From Amaricoccus macauensis (GTDB taxonomy: Bacteria > Pseudomonadota > Alphaproteobacteria > Rhodobacterales > Rhodobacteraceae), in contig NZ_JACHFM010000001.1 in NCBI RefSeq assembly GCF_014201905.1, positions 186,001 to 250,000 of the forward strand: a DNA stretch of 64,000 nucleotides, read 5' to 3'. The position numbers were made by a program, and so were the translations under genes. The notes under the pieces were generated by a model. The model was not told the DNA's origin. It saw nothing but the letters and a program-made list of their open reading frames with translations, and made no database searches. Positions 8,259 to 15,746 of this stretch are shown here, piece after piece; position 1 is the stretch's first letter; each line of letters begins with the position of its first letter.

Positions 8259-8692
8259 GAGATCCTCCCTTGAGCCTTGGTTCACCGGACGGTCTGGCGC
8301 CGCCTGCCCCAAAACGTGACTCGTGCGGACTGTTCAAGTCAACGAATAATTCCCGCATCGACTTGTCTCCGCCGACGACAACCACAAGTAAATCGCACGA
8401 AGATTGGCGCCGAAGACCTGATGATCTACGGGCGTTTCGGGGCCGCTCCGGGCGGCGAAATCCGGCTTTCATGACGGCCCCGGAGGGAGGGCCATAAACC
8501 GGCATCCTTCTCGATCCGGGAAGCCCGCGGCGATCTCGCCGGTGCCCTCCCTCTATCGGGGTCGGCGCAGCCCGTCGGGGATGTCGTCGCCGCCGATCAC
8601 CTCCCGGACCATCGCATCGAGACGATGGGGGATGAAGCGATCGGCGGCGAGGCGATTTTCGGTCGCCGGGAACGACTGCCTCCAGGCTGGGC
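8259..8692. other. Gap upstream of tctC
   Basis: These 434 bases lie between the SDR stop and the tctC start and probably hold the tctC promoter. The part at about 8330-8400 is AT-richer. A minus-strand frame of about 45 codons (8553-8692) looks coding in composition but has no start and matches no family I know. A weak inverted repeat pairs GAGGGAGGG (8483-8491) with CCCTCCCTC near 8545-8553. Confidence 0.4.
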
Positions 8693-9454
8693 TCACGTGA
8701 TGAGATACCCCCCGTCGATGACGAGGACGGCGCCGTTGACGAAGCTCGCGAGCGGCGAGGCGAGGAAGACGACGCCGTTCGCGACCTCGGCCGGCTCGCC
8801 CCAGCGCCCCATGGGCGTCCGCGCGAGAATCGGCCCGTTCCGCGCCGGATCGCCGCGCAGGTCGGCGGTGAGCGGTGTGGCGATCCACCCCGGCGCGACG
8901 GCGTTCACCCGGATGCCGTCGCCGGCACAGGCGATGGCCAGCGACTTCGTGAGTTGGGCGATACCGCCCTTCGACGCGGAGTAGCCCGGCACCAGCCCGC
9001 CGCCGAAGAACGCGAGCATCGATGCGGTGTTGACGATCGAGCCGCCGGTCTCCTTCAGGCGCGGCCGCGCCGCGGCGCAGGCCCGCATGGAGCCGTTGAG
9101 GTTGATGTCGACGACATCGGCGAAGACCGCCGGCTCAAGCTCGCTGCCCCGGCGGATGACACCGGCGCAGTTCACCAGCACGTCGAGCCGCGCGGGCCCG
9201 TCCACCACCGCACTGACAGCGGCGCCGTCGCGAACGTCGAGGCGCTCGAAGCGAATACTCCCCCCCTCCACTCGCGCCGCGGCGACCTCCGCGTCGGTCG
9301 CCCCGGTGGCGAGGACATCGGCGCCGAGGCGGGCGAAGGCGCCGGCGACGGCCCGGCCGATGCCGGACGTGCCGCCGGTGACGAGCACCTGCCGCCCGGA
9401 GAAGAGATCGGGCCGCAGGGCGGAGAGGGCGTCAGCGAATGAACTGGTCGACAT
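8693..9454 (-). CDS. SDR family oxidoreductase
   Basis: The 253-residue protein has the motif TGGTSGIG, NCAGV, catalytic Ser in NTASMLAFF, and YSASKGG; it ends VLVIDGGYLIT. Its N-terminus (LRPDLFSGRQVLVTGG) closely matches the SDR at 14887, so the two are paralogues from one expansion. The start at 9454 overlaps the 3' end of the cupin gene by 23 bases and has CGGAG upstream; ATG 9481 is an alternative. It is likely a dehydrogenase in the pathway served by the neighbouring cupin and GMC enzymes. Confidence 0.87.
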   Translation of the reverse strand: MSTSSFADALSALRPDLFSGRQVLVTGGTSGIGRAVAGAFARLGADVLATGATDAEVAAARVEGGSIRFERLDVRDGAAVSAVVDGPARLDVLVNCAGVIRRGSELEPAVFADVVDINLNGSMRACAAARPRLKETGGSIVNTASMLAFFGGGLVPGYSASKGGIAQLTKSLAIACAGDGIRVNAVAPGWIATPLTADLRGDPARNGPILARTPMGRWGEPAEVANGVVFLASPLASFVNGAVLVIDGGYLIT

Positions 9455-9959
9455 AGTCGGCTCCGAGACCCACCCTGTCATAGTGCGCGCGACAGAGGTC
9501 GATCTTGGTGAAGACGTCCTCGAACCCGAGCGGATCGCCCCAGGGATCGACGTAGTACATGATGCCGTTCACCTGAAAGTAGGTGATCATCTCCTCCACG
9601 TCGTCGGGCACCACCAGGGTGTGGGTCTCGCCCGGCGGCTCGAAGACGTAGCTGCCCTCGGTCGCCACCCAGTCGTGTTCGAGATAGTGCCAGCGCCCCT
9701 TGAGCACATAGCCGTGCACCGCCTGCGGGTGCCTGTGGCGCGAGAGCACGCCCGACTTCCGCACCTTGAGCAGGTTCATCCAGTAGCCCTGCGAGCGGTT
9801 GAGGCAGAGCGGGCGGAACCAGACGTTTTCGCCCTGCGGCACCCAGATGCGGTCATCACTCGGGATGGCGTCCGGGACCACCAGATCGGGCAGAGTCTCC
9901 CTGGGCATCGGATGCTGGTAGGGCATCCGCGGGTTCGGGTCGGCTCGCATGGGGGGCAT
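9432..9959 (-). CDS. Cupin-domain protein, 2,4'-dihydroxyacetophenone-dioxygenase-like
   Basis: The 175-residue protein has one cupin barrel. Metal-binding residues appear in SRHRHPQAVHGYVLKGRW and in the later PPGETHTL. Spacing and wording resemble the 2,4'-dihydroxyacetophenone dioxygenase-like cupins, which are often found in catabolic clusters without proven aromatic substrates. Starts further upstream exist, but the ATG at 9959 follows AAGGATC by eight bases. It is 16 bases after the GMC stop and overlaps the following SDR, so the three genes are one unit. Confidence 0.75.
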   Translation of the reverse strand: MPPMRADPNPRMPYQHPMPRETLPDLVVPDAIPSDDRIWVPQGENVWFRPLCLNRSQGYWMNLLKVRKSGVLSRHRHPQAVHGYVLKGRWHYLEHDWVATEGSYVFEPPGETHTLVVPDDVEEMITYFQVNGIMYYVDPWGDPLGFEDVFTKIDLCRAHYDRVGLGADYVDQFIR

Positions 9960-9975
9960 GGCTACGATCCTTTGG

Positions 9976-11640
9976 TCACTGAACGGGCTGCAGGGAGGGC
10001 CGGGACCCGGACTCGGCATGCCCGGCCCCGGCGCGGGGCGCCCGGCCGAGCATGAACTCCGCCGCCTTCTCGGCGACGACGAGCACGGTGGAATTGGTGT
10101 TGCCGCTGATGATCGCCGGCATCACCGAGGCATCGACCACCCGAAGCGCGTCGATCCCCCGGAGGCGCAGGTCGGTGGTAACGACCGCCTCCGGGTCGCC
10201 CTCGACCCCCATGCGGGCGGTGCCGCAGGGGTGGTACACCGTCTTCACGAAGCGTCGGGCATGGGCGGCGAGATCCGCGTCGGACTGCACGGCCGGTCCG
10301 GGCAGGACCTCGCGGTCGATCATGCCGGCGAGCGGCGCCTGCGCGAGGATCTCGCGGGCACGCCGGATCCCGCCGATCGAGAGGCGCAGGTCCTCCGGGT
10401 CGGCGAGATAGTTCGGATCGACCAGCGGCTGGTCGCCCGGGTTCGCCGAGGCAAGCCGGATCGAGCCCTTCGACAACGGTCGCTCCACGCAGGAGTTGAG
10501 CGTGATCCCCGGGCCGGTGGTGATGTCGGTCACGTCCTTGTCGAGATAGACGCTCGGCACGCAGAACTGCTGGATCGAGGGGTTAGCGCCGAGGTCGTCG
10601 GGATCGAAGAAGGCCCCCGCCTCGACACCGTTCGAGACCACCGGCCCGCTGCGGTTCACCAGAAACTCAAGGCCATTGCGCATCTGGCGATAGCCGCGAT
10701 CGTGGCCAAAGTAGCCGTAGGGGCCGTTGCAGAGTGCCACCACCGGTGTCTCGGTATGGTCCTGCAGGTTCGCCCCCACGCCCGGCTGGTCGACGATCGC
10801 GTCGATGCCGTGCTCCTTCAGATGCGCCGCCGGGCCGATGCCCGACAGCATCAGGATTTTCGGCGTGGCGATGGCGCCCGCCGCCATCACGACCTCGGTT
10901 GCCGCGCGCGCCTCGCGGATCTCGTTGCCCTCGCGGTAGCGCACTCCCACCGCCCTGCCCCTCTCGATGATGACCGAGAGCACCAGCGCGCCGGTCTTCA
11001 GCGTGATGCGCCCGGTTGCCATCGCCGGCCGCAGGAAGGCGTCCGACGCCGAGCAGCGCCGGCCGTTTCGCGCGGTGATCTGCCACGTGCCGACGCCGCG
11101 CTGGCTCTCGCCGTTGAAGTCGGGGTTGTAGGGCAGCCCGATCCCCTGCGCCGCGAGCAGGAATGCGCGGGTGAGCTGGCAGGTATAGGCCTCGTCGGAG
11201 ACCTTCCACGGGCCACCGATCCCGTGGAAACGGTCGTTCAGACGCTCATTGTCCTCCATGCCCGTGAAATAGGGCAGCAGCGCGTCATAGCCCCAGCCGG
11301 CGTCACCCGTCGCCTCGACCCACCTGTCGTAGTCGCCGCGCTGGCCGCGGATATAGACCATGGCGTTGACCGACGAGCCGCCGCCCAGCACCCGCCCCTG
11401 TGGCACGATCGGGGTGCGGCCGCCGAGGTGCGCCTGCGGGACCGACTTGTAGAACCACATGTAGCGCTCGACGCCGAGCAGCTTCACGTAGCCGGCGGGC
11501 ATGCGGATCAGCGGATTCTGATCGTCGGGGCCGGCCTCGAGCAGCAACACGCGCGCGCCGGCCTCCGCGAGGCGGGCGGTCACGAGGCAGCCCGAGGAGC
11601 CACCACCGCAGACGATGTAGTCGTAGCCTTCGGCAGTCAT
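9976..11640 (-). CDS. GMC family FAD-dependent oxidoreductase
   Basis: The 554-residue protein begins with the FAD dinucleotide motif [12 protein letters not shown] and LLLEAGP, has the GMC signatures [18 protein letters not shown] near residues 80-97 and [15 protein letters not shown] near 255-270, and ends with [10 protein letters not shown] carrying the catalytic His, then [15 protein letters not shown]. It is a choline/alcohol dehydrogenase-like enzyme using FAD; the substrate is unknown. The ATG at 11640 follows GAGGAG. It leads the GMC-cupin-SDR unit. Confidence 0.93.
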   Translation of the reverse strand: MTAEGYDYIVCGGGSSGCLVTARLAEAGARVLLLEAGPDDQNPLIRMPAGYVKLLGVERYMWFYKSVPQAHLGGRTPIVPQGRVLGGGSSVNAMVYIRGQRGDYDRWVEATGDAGWGYDALLPYFTGMEDNERLNDRFHGIGGPWKVSDEAYTCQLTRAFLLAAQGIGLPYNPDFNGESQRGVGTWQITARNGRRCSASDAFLRPAMATGRITLKTGALVLSVIIERGRAVGVRYREGNEIREARAATEVVMAAGAIATPKILMLSGIGPAAHLKEHGIDAIVDQPGVGANLQDHTETPVVALCNGPYGYFGHDRGYRQMRNGLEFLVNRSGPVVSNGVEAGAFFDPDDLGANPSIQQFCVPSVYLDKDVTDITTGPGITLNSCVERPLSKGSIRLASANPGDQPLVDPNYLADPEDLRLSIGGIRRAREILAQAPLAGMIDREVLPGPAVQSDADLAAHARRFVKTVYHPCGTARMGVEGDPEAVVTTDLRLRGIDALRVVDASVMPAIISGNTNSTVLVVAEKAAEFMLGRAPRAGAGHAESGSRPSLQPVQ

Positions 11641-11851
11641 GCAGCGATCTCCTCGTCTGCGGCAATGTTCGCCCCGGGAAGGCGCCGGGTGCCGATGGGG
11701 ACCCTCGGCTCGCGTCCCGCCGGACGGACGGGGGGGCAGACGGGCGGGCGGCTGGGCGACTGGGCGACGATCGCGCGGCATGTGCCTCCCGCGTCGGCGA
11801 CCCTCTGGTCCCGCGCCTCGCTGGGGGCGCGTCTCGCGGTCGGCGGCGGCG

Positions 11852-12925
11852 TCACTGCCCCGCCTTCCGGGCCACGGTGACCCCGGTCCGCGCACCGTCG
11901 AGGCCGAGAAACGCGGCCGTGTCCGGGTCGAGGGGGATGCCGCCGCGCGCGCGCTCGGCCTCGACCCGCCACTCCCGGTCGCCGGGCGCCATCACCGTCT
12001 CGCCCGCCCGCGCCGGTGCGGCGCGCAGGGCGGCGAGGTAGGTTTGCATTCCCGCCTCGAACACCGCCTGCCCGCCGAAGCGGTCCGGATCGATCGCGAG
12101 AACGAAATGCCCCATGCCGCGCGGCGTCTTCATGTCGTCACCACCGACCATGCGGATCATTTCATGATCGGCGACGGCGCCTTGCAGGATTGCGGAAAAG
12201 ATCGTCGCGACCCCGGCGAGCGCCGCGCCCTTGAAGCCGAAGTCCGAGCCGCCGACCGGCAGCAGCATGCCGACCGCCTGTGGATCGGACGTCGGCACAC
12301 CGCCTTCGTCCGCCGCCACGTCTTCGGGCAGCGTCAGGCCGAGCGAGCGGAACAGGGAGACGCGATTGAACGGAATCGACGAGGTCGCCATGTCGAGAAG
12401 CCACGGCCGCGCCCCGCCACTCGGCGCGGCAAATGCGAGCGGGTTCGTGCCGTGGAACGCCGTCGCCCCGCCATGGGGTGCGACAATGCTGTCGGCGTTG
12501 GTGGTGACGAACCCCACCATTCCCGCCCGGGCCGCCTCGATCGCGTAAGCACCGGCCGCGCCGAAATGCGACGAGCGCACGACCCCGACGGCGCCGACGC
12601 CCGCCTCGCGCGCGAGCGCCACCGCCACATCCATCGCGCGATAGGCCGCATGGTGGCCGAGGCCGTCGCCGCCATCGACGACAGCGGCTGCGGCGGCGCG
12701 GCGCTCCACGCAGAGCTGCGGATCGCCCGCCAGCCGCCCGCTGCGCAGAACGGTGCAATAGTGTTCGACGAGCCGCGCCCCGTGGCTGTCCACGCCGATC
12801 CTGGAGGCATGCATCAGCGCCCGCACCGCCGATGCCGCGGACCCGGCCGACGCTCCCGCGTCGAGCAGCGCGCCGTTCAGGCGATCGGCGAGAACCTGCG
12901 CAGGGACCCTGATCGAGTCCTTCAT
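11852..12925 (-). CDS. Ldh family (malate/L-lactate dehydrogenase-type) oxidoreductase
   Basis: The 357-residue protein belongs to the non-Rossmann NAD(P)-dependent Ldh/sulfolactate dehydrogenase family. Visible motifs are SRIGVDSHGARLVEHY near residues 40-55, the catalytic-region VVRSSHFGAAGAYAI near 115, GTNPLAFA near 160 and the C-terminal ending of the family. Members reduce or oxidise 2-hydroxy/2-oxo acids or imines. The ATG at 12925 follows GGGGGAGG. It diverges from the GntR gene, with a putative operator between them. Confidence 0.9.
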   Translation of the reverse strand: MKDSIRVPAQVLADRLNGALLDAGASAGSAASAVRALMHASRIGVDSHGARLVEHYCTVLRSGRLAGDPQLCVERRAAAAAVVDGGDGLGHHAAYRAMDVAVALAREAGVGAVGVVRSSHFGAAGAYAIEAARAGMVGFVTTNADSIVAPHGGATAFHGTNPLAFAAPSGGARPWLLDMATSSIPFNRVSLFRSLGLTLPEDVAADEGGVPTSDPQAVGMLLPVGGSDFGFKGAALAGVATIFSAILQGAVADHEMIRMVGGDDMKTPRGMGHFVLAIDPDRFGGQAVFEAGMQTYLAALRAAPARAGETVMAPGDREWRVEAERARGGIPLDPDTAAFLGLDGARTGVTVARKAGQ

Positions 12926-12966
12926 TCGGCCTCCCCCCAAGCTTTGCAGTTGAGGTTGGCGTATCA

Positions 12967-12977
12967 TATCTGATATC
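12967..12977. promoter_or_regulatory. Candidate GntR operator
   Basis: ATATC-T-GATAT is a perfect 11-bp inverted repeat in the gap between the divergent Ldh and GntR genes. Its position, 42 bases from the Ldh start and 53 bases from the GntR start, suits a FadR-type regulator controlling both directions. No binding data support this. Confidence 0.45.
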
Positions 12978-13029
12978 TCAGTCAATGAATTTCCCGGCGT
13001 GCTGCCGGGGCAACGGAGGTGGAACGAGA

Positions 13030-13740
13030 ATGACGGCCCTCGAGCGCGGCCCTTCCCTGACCGAACAGGCCGCTGAAGCCCTGCGCGCGCGGATCATTCG
13101 GGGCAGCCTCGAACTTGGGGAGCCGCTCTCGGAGATCACTCTCGCAGCCGAGCTTGGCGTCAGCAAGACGCCGGTGCGCGAGGCGCTCATGCAGCTGAAG
13201 CGCGACGGCCTCGTGGAGATCCGCCCGCAGCGGGGAACCTTCGTCTTCACCATGACCGCCGATCAGGTCCGCCAGCTCTCCGAACTCCGCGCGATCCTCG
13301 AAGCCGCCGCCTTCCGGCTCGCCATGGCGCGCCGTCGCGACGCACTCGTCGCCGCCTGGGCCGACATCGTCGCACGGATGCAGGCGGCCCTCGCGGAGGG
13401 AGATGCCGAAAGTTACCGCTCGCTCGACGGCGAGTTTCACCGCGTCCTCTTCGAGCTTGCCGAGAACCCCTACCTGCTGGAAGCCTTCGCCGGCATCTCC
13501 TTCCGGGTGCAGGCGCTGCGCAACCGGCTCTCACGCGACGGGGAGCTGAACCGCGCCTCCTACGCCGATCACGTGGAATTCCTCGAGCTTGCCCGCGCGG
13601 GTGATCTCGATGCGATCCTCACACTCGCAGCGCGGCACATCGACGGGACGCGCGACCACTACGTCGCGGACCTCGAAGGCGCGGCCGACCCGACCGAACC
13701 ATCCTCGCGGCGGGCGCGCAGGCGCCTCGACGGGAACTGA
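13030..13740 (+). CDS. GntR family transcriptional regulator (FCD/FadR subfamily)
   Basis: The 236-residue protein has an N-terminal winged helix with LSEITLAAELGVSKTPVREAL and LVEIRPQRGTFVF, followed by an all-helical FCD ligand-binding domain (FHRVLFELAENPYL; AARHIDGTRDHY) with His residues typical of metal-dependent effector binding. It is probably a repressor relieved by a carboxylic-acid metabolite. The ATG at 13030 follows GGAGG. It precedes gldA and an SDR, and faces the leftward Ldh-GMC genes, so it is the likely regulator of the 4.4-15.7 kb cluster. Confidence 0.92.
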   Translation: MTALERGPSLTEQAAEALRARIIRGSLELGEPLSEITLAAELGVSKTPVREALMQLKRDGLVEIRPQRGTFVFTMTADQVRQLSELRAILEAAAFRLAMARRRDALVAAWADIVARMQAALAEGDAESYRSLDGEFHRVLFELAENPYLLEAFAGISFRVQALRNRLSRDGELNRASYADHVEFLELARAGDLDAILTLAARHIDGTRDHYVADLEGAADPTEPSSRRARRRLDGN

Positions 13741-13767
13741 CCTTCCAGCCCCCAGGGAGCGATCGAC

Positions 13768-14868
13768 ATGGCCCGCGCCTTCGCCGGACCCGGAAAGTAC
13801 ATTCAGCGCAAGGGCGAGATCCGCGCGCTCGCGCAGCACGTGACGCCGCTCGGCAGCCGCGCCCTCGTCCTCGTCGACCCCGCCGTCGCCGACAGTCTGC
13901 AACCCGCGCTCGCCGCCGGGCTCGAAGGCGTCACCGTCCGCTTCGAGCGTTTCGGCGGCGAATGCACCCACGCCGAGATCGACCGGATCACCGCCGCCAC
14001 GGCAACGCCCGGCAGCGCAGCGGAGGTGATTGTCGCGGTGGGCGGCGGCAAGACCATCGACACCGCCAAGGCGGCGGCGATCCGCACCGGCGCGCGCATG
14101 GTGATCGTGCCGACGATCGCCTCCACCGACGCCCCCTGCAGCGCGGTCGCCGTGGTCTATGACGCGCACGGCGTCTTCGCGGAAACGCTGCGCCTCTCCC
14201 GCAATCCCGACACCGTGGTGATGGACCCGGACGTCATCGCCGCCGCCCCGCCGCGCTTCTTCGCCGCCGGCATCGGCGATGCGCTCTCGACCTTCTTCGA
14301 GGCGCGCTCGAACGCGGAATCGCGCACCGACAACTACGTCGCGGGCGGATTTCCCCGGACGCTCGCCGGGCTGGCGATCGCCGAGACCTGTCAGGCGGTG
14401 CTGCGGCGCGACGGGATCAAGGCGATGATCGCCGTCCGCGCCGGGCTCTGCACCACGGCGGTCGAGAACATCATCGAGGCGAACACCCTGCTCTCCGGCC
14501 TCGGCTTCGAGAACTGCGGCTGCTCGGCGGCGCACGGCATCCACGACGCCCTCACCCGGCTCGACGAGACCCACGGGCTGCTGCACGGCGAGAAGGTCGC
14601 CTTCGGCACCCTCTGCCTGCTCATGCTGGAAAACCGCGATCCGGCGGAGATCGAGGAGACCATCCGCTTCTGCCGCGCCATCGGCCTGCCGACCCGCCTC
14701 GCGGATCTCGGCATCACCGAGGACGTGCCCGCGAAGATCGAACGCGTGGCGGCGGCCGCCCTCAAGAACCCCGGCGCCATCATCTACGCGACGCCTGTCA
14801 CCTTGAGCGTGCCCCTGCTGCGCGACTCGATCCTCGCGCTCGACGCCTTTTCCGCAACGATCCGCTGA
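13768..14868 (+). CDS. gldA: Iron-type alcohol dehydrogenase, GldA-like
   Basis: The 366-residue protein fits glycerol dehydrogenase: GPGKYIQRKG at the N-terminus, NAD motif VGGGKTIDTAKA near residues 92-103, PTIASTDAPCSAVAV near 113-127, and metal-ligand regions GIGDALSTFFEA, AHGIHDAL and HGEKVAFG. It should oxidise glycerol or a related small polyol with NAD and a Zn ion. The ATG at 13768 comes 27 bases after the GntR stop, with CAGGGAG upstream. The catabolic cluster suggests a polyol or hydroxyketone substrate rather than necessarily glycerol. Confidence 0.9.
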   Translation: MARAFAGPGKYIQRKGEIRALAQHVTPLGSRALVLVDPAVADSLQPALAAGLEGVTVRFERFGGECTHAEIDRITAATATPGSAAEVIVAVGGGKTIDTAKAAAIRTGARMVIVPTIASTDAPCSAVAVVYDAHGVFAETLRLSRNPDTVVMDPDVIAAAPPRFFAAGIGDALSTFFEARSNAESRTDNYVAGGFPRTLAGLAIAETCQAVLRRDGIKAMIAVRAGLCTTAVENIIEANTLLSGLGFENCGCSAAHGIHDALTRLDETHGLLHGEKVAFGTLCLLMLENRDPAEIEETIRFCRAIGLPTRLADLGITEDVPAKIERVAAAALKNPGAIIYATPVTLSVPLLRDSILALDAFSATIR

Positions 14869-14886
14869 CCTCCGAAGGACATCCCG

Positions 14887-15645
14887 ATGGACGACGTCAT
14901 CGCCACCTTCCGCCCCGGTCTCTTCGACGGCCAGACCGTTCTCGTCACCGGCGGCTCCAGCGGCATCGGCCTCGCGATCGCGCAGGGCTTCGCCCGCCTC
15001 GGGGGGAGCGTCATCGCCGTCGGAAGCTCCGCCACGAAGCTCGCGGCAAACCGCGCCGACCCGCCATGCGCCGGCATCCGCTTCGAGCAGGTCGACGTCC
15101 GCGATCCGGCGGCGATCACCGCCTTTGCGCGCGGGCTCGCCACGCTCGACGTGCTGGTGAACGCCGCCGGCATCGCGCGGCCGGAAGCCGAGTTCGAGGA
15201 CGACACCTGGAACGAGGTGCTCGACGTCAACCTGACGAGCCAGATGCGCTTCGCCATGGCGACCCGGCCCCTCCTTGCCGCCTCGCAAGGCTCGATCATC
15301 AACGTCGCCTCGATGCTGAGCTATGTCACCGACGCCCTCGTCCCGGCCTATGGTGCCAGCAAGACCGGCGTTCTCGGTCTCACCCGCCACCTCGCCCACG
15401 CCTTCGGCCCCGAAGGCATCCGGGTGAACGCGATCGCGCCCGGCTACCACAAGACCGACATGACCCGCGGGCTCTGGACCGACCCTGAGCCCGCGGAGAA
15501 GATCGCCGCGCGCTCGGCCCTGAAGCGCTGGGGGACCGTCGACGATCTGGTGGGGACGGCGCTCTTTCTCGCCTCTCCGGCCGCCGGGTTCATCACCGGC
15601 GTCGACCTGCCGGTGGACGGCGGTTTCGTGGTGGGCGGCTTCTGA
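14887..15645 (+). CDS. SDR family oxidoreductase
   Basis: The 252-residue protein starts MDDVIATFRPGLFDGQTV and has TGGSSGIG, NAAGI, catalytic Ser in NVASMLSY and YGASKTG with the Tyr-x3-Lys pair; it ends VDLPVDGGFV. It is a close paralogue of the SDR at 8693-9454. The ATG at 14887 follows GAAGGAC, 18 bases after gldA, so it is in the GntR-gldA-SDR operon. Confidence 0.9.
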   Translation: MDDVIATFRPGLFDGQTVLVTGGSSGIGLAIAQGFARLGGSVIAVGSSATKLAANRADPPCAGIRFEQVDVRDPAAITAFARGLATLDVLVNAAGIARPEAEFEDDTWNEVLDVNLTSQMRFAMATRPLLAASQGSIINVASMLSYVTDALVPAYGASKTGVLGLTRHLAHAFGPEGIRVNAIAPGYHKTDMTRGLWTDPEPAEKIAARSALKRWGTVDDLVGTALFLASPAAGFITGVDLPVDGGFVVGGF

Positions 15646-15746
15646 TCCACGCGGCGCGCGGACGGGGGTCGGCGATTTTCTTTGCCTCACCCCGCCGTGC
15701 TCGCGCTATCACTGTCGCGGGAACAAGCGTCCGGGGAGGCCAGCCC

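Noticed and set aside
8553-8692. About 45 codons of coding-like sequence after the SDR stop on the minus strand
   Set aside because: Could be the tail of a lost gene, but no start and no family match, so no pseudogene call was made.
13531-15690. A 719-codon open frame on the minus strand opposite gntR, gldA and an SDR gene
   Set aside because: It is an antisense shadow caused by high GC content. Its translation is Arg/Gly/Asp-rich with no domain, whereas the plus-strand genes have clear motifs.
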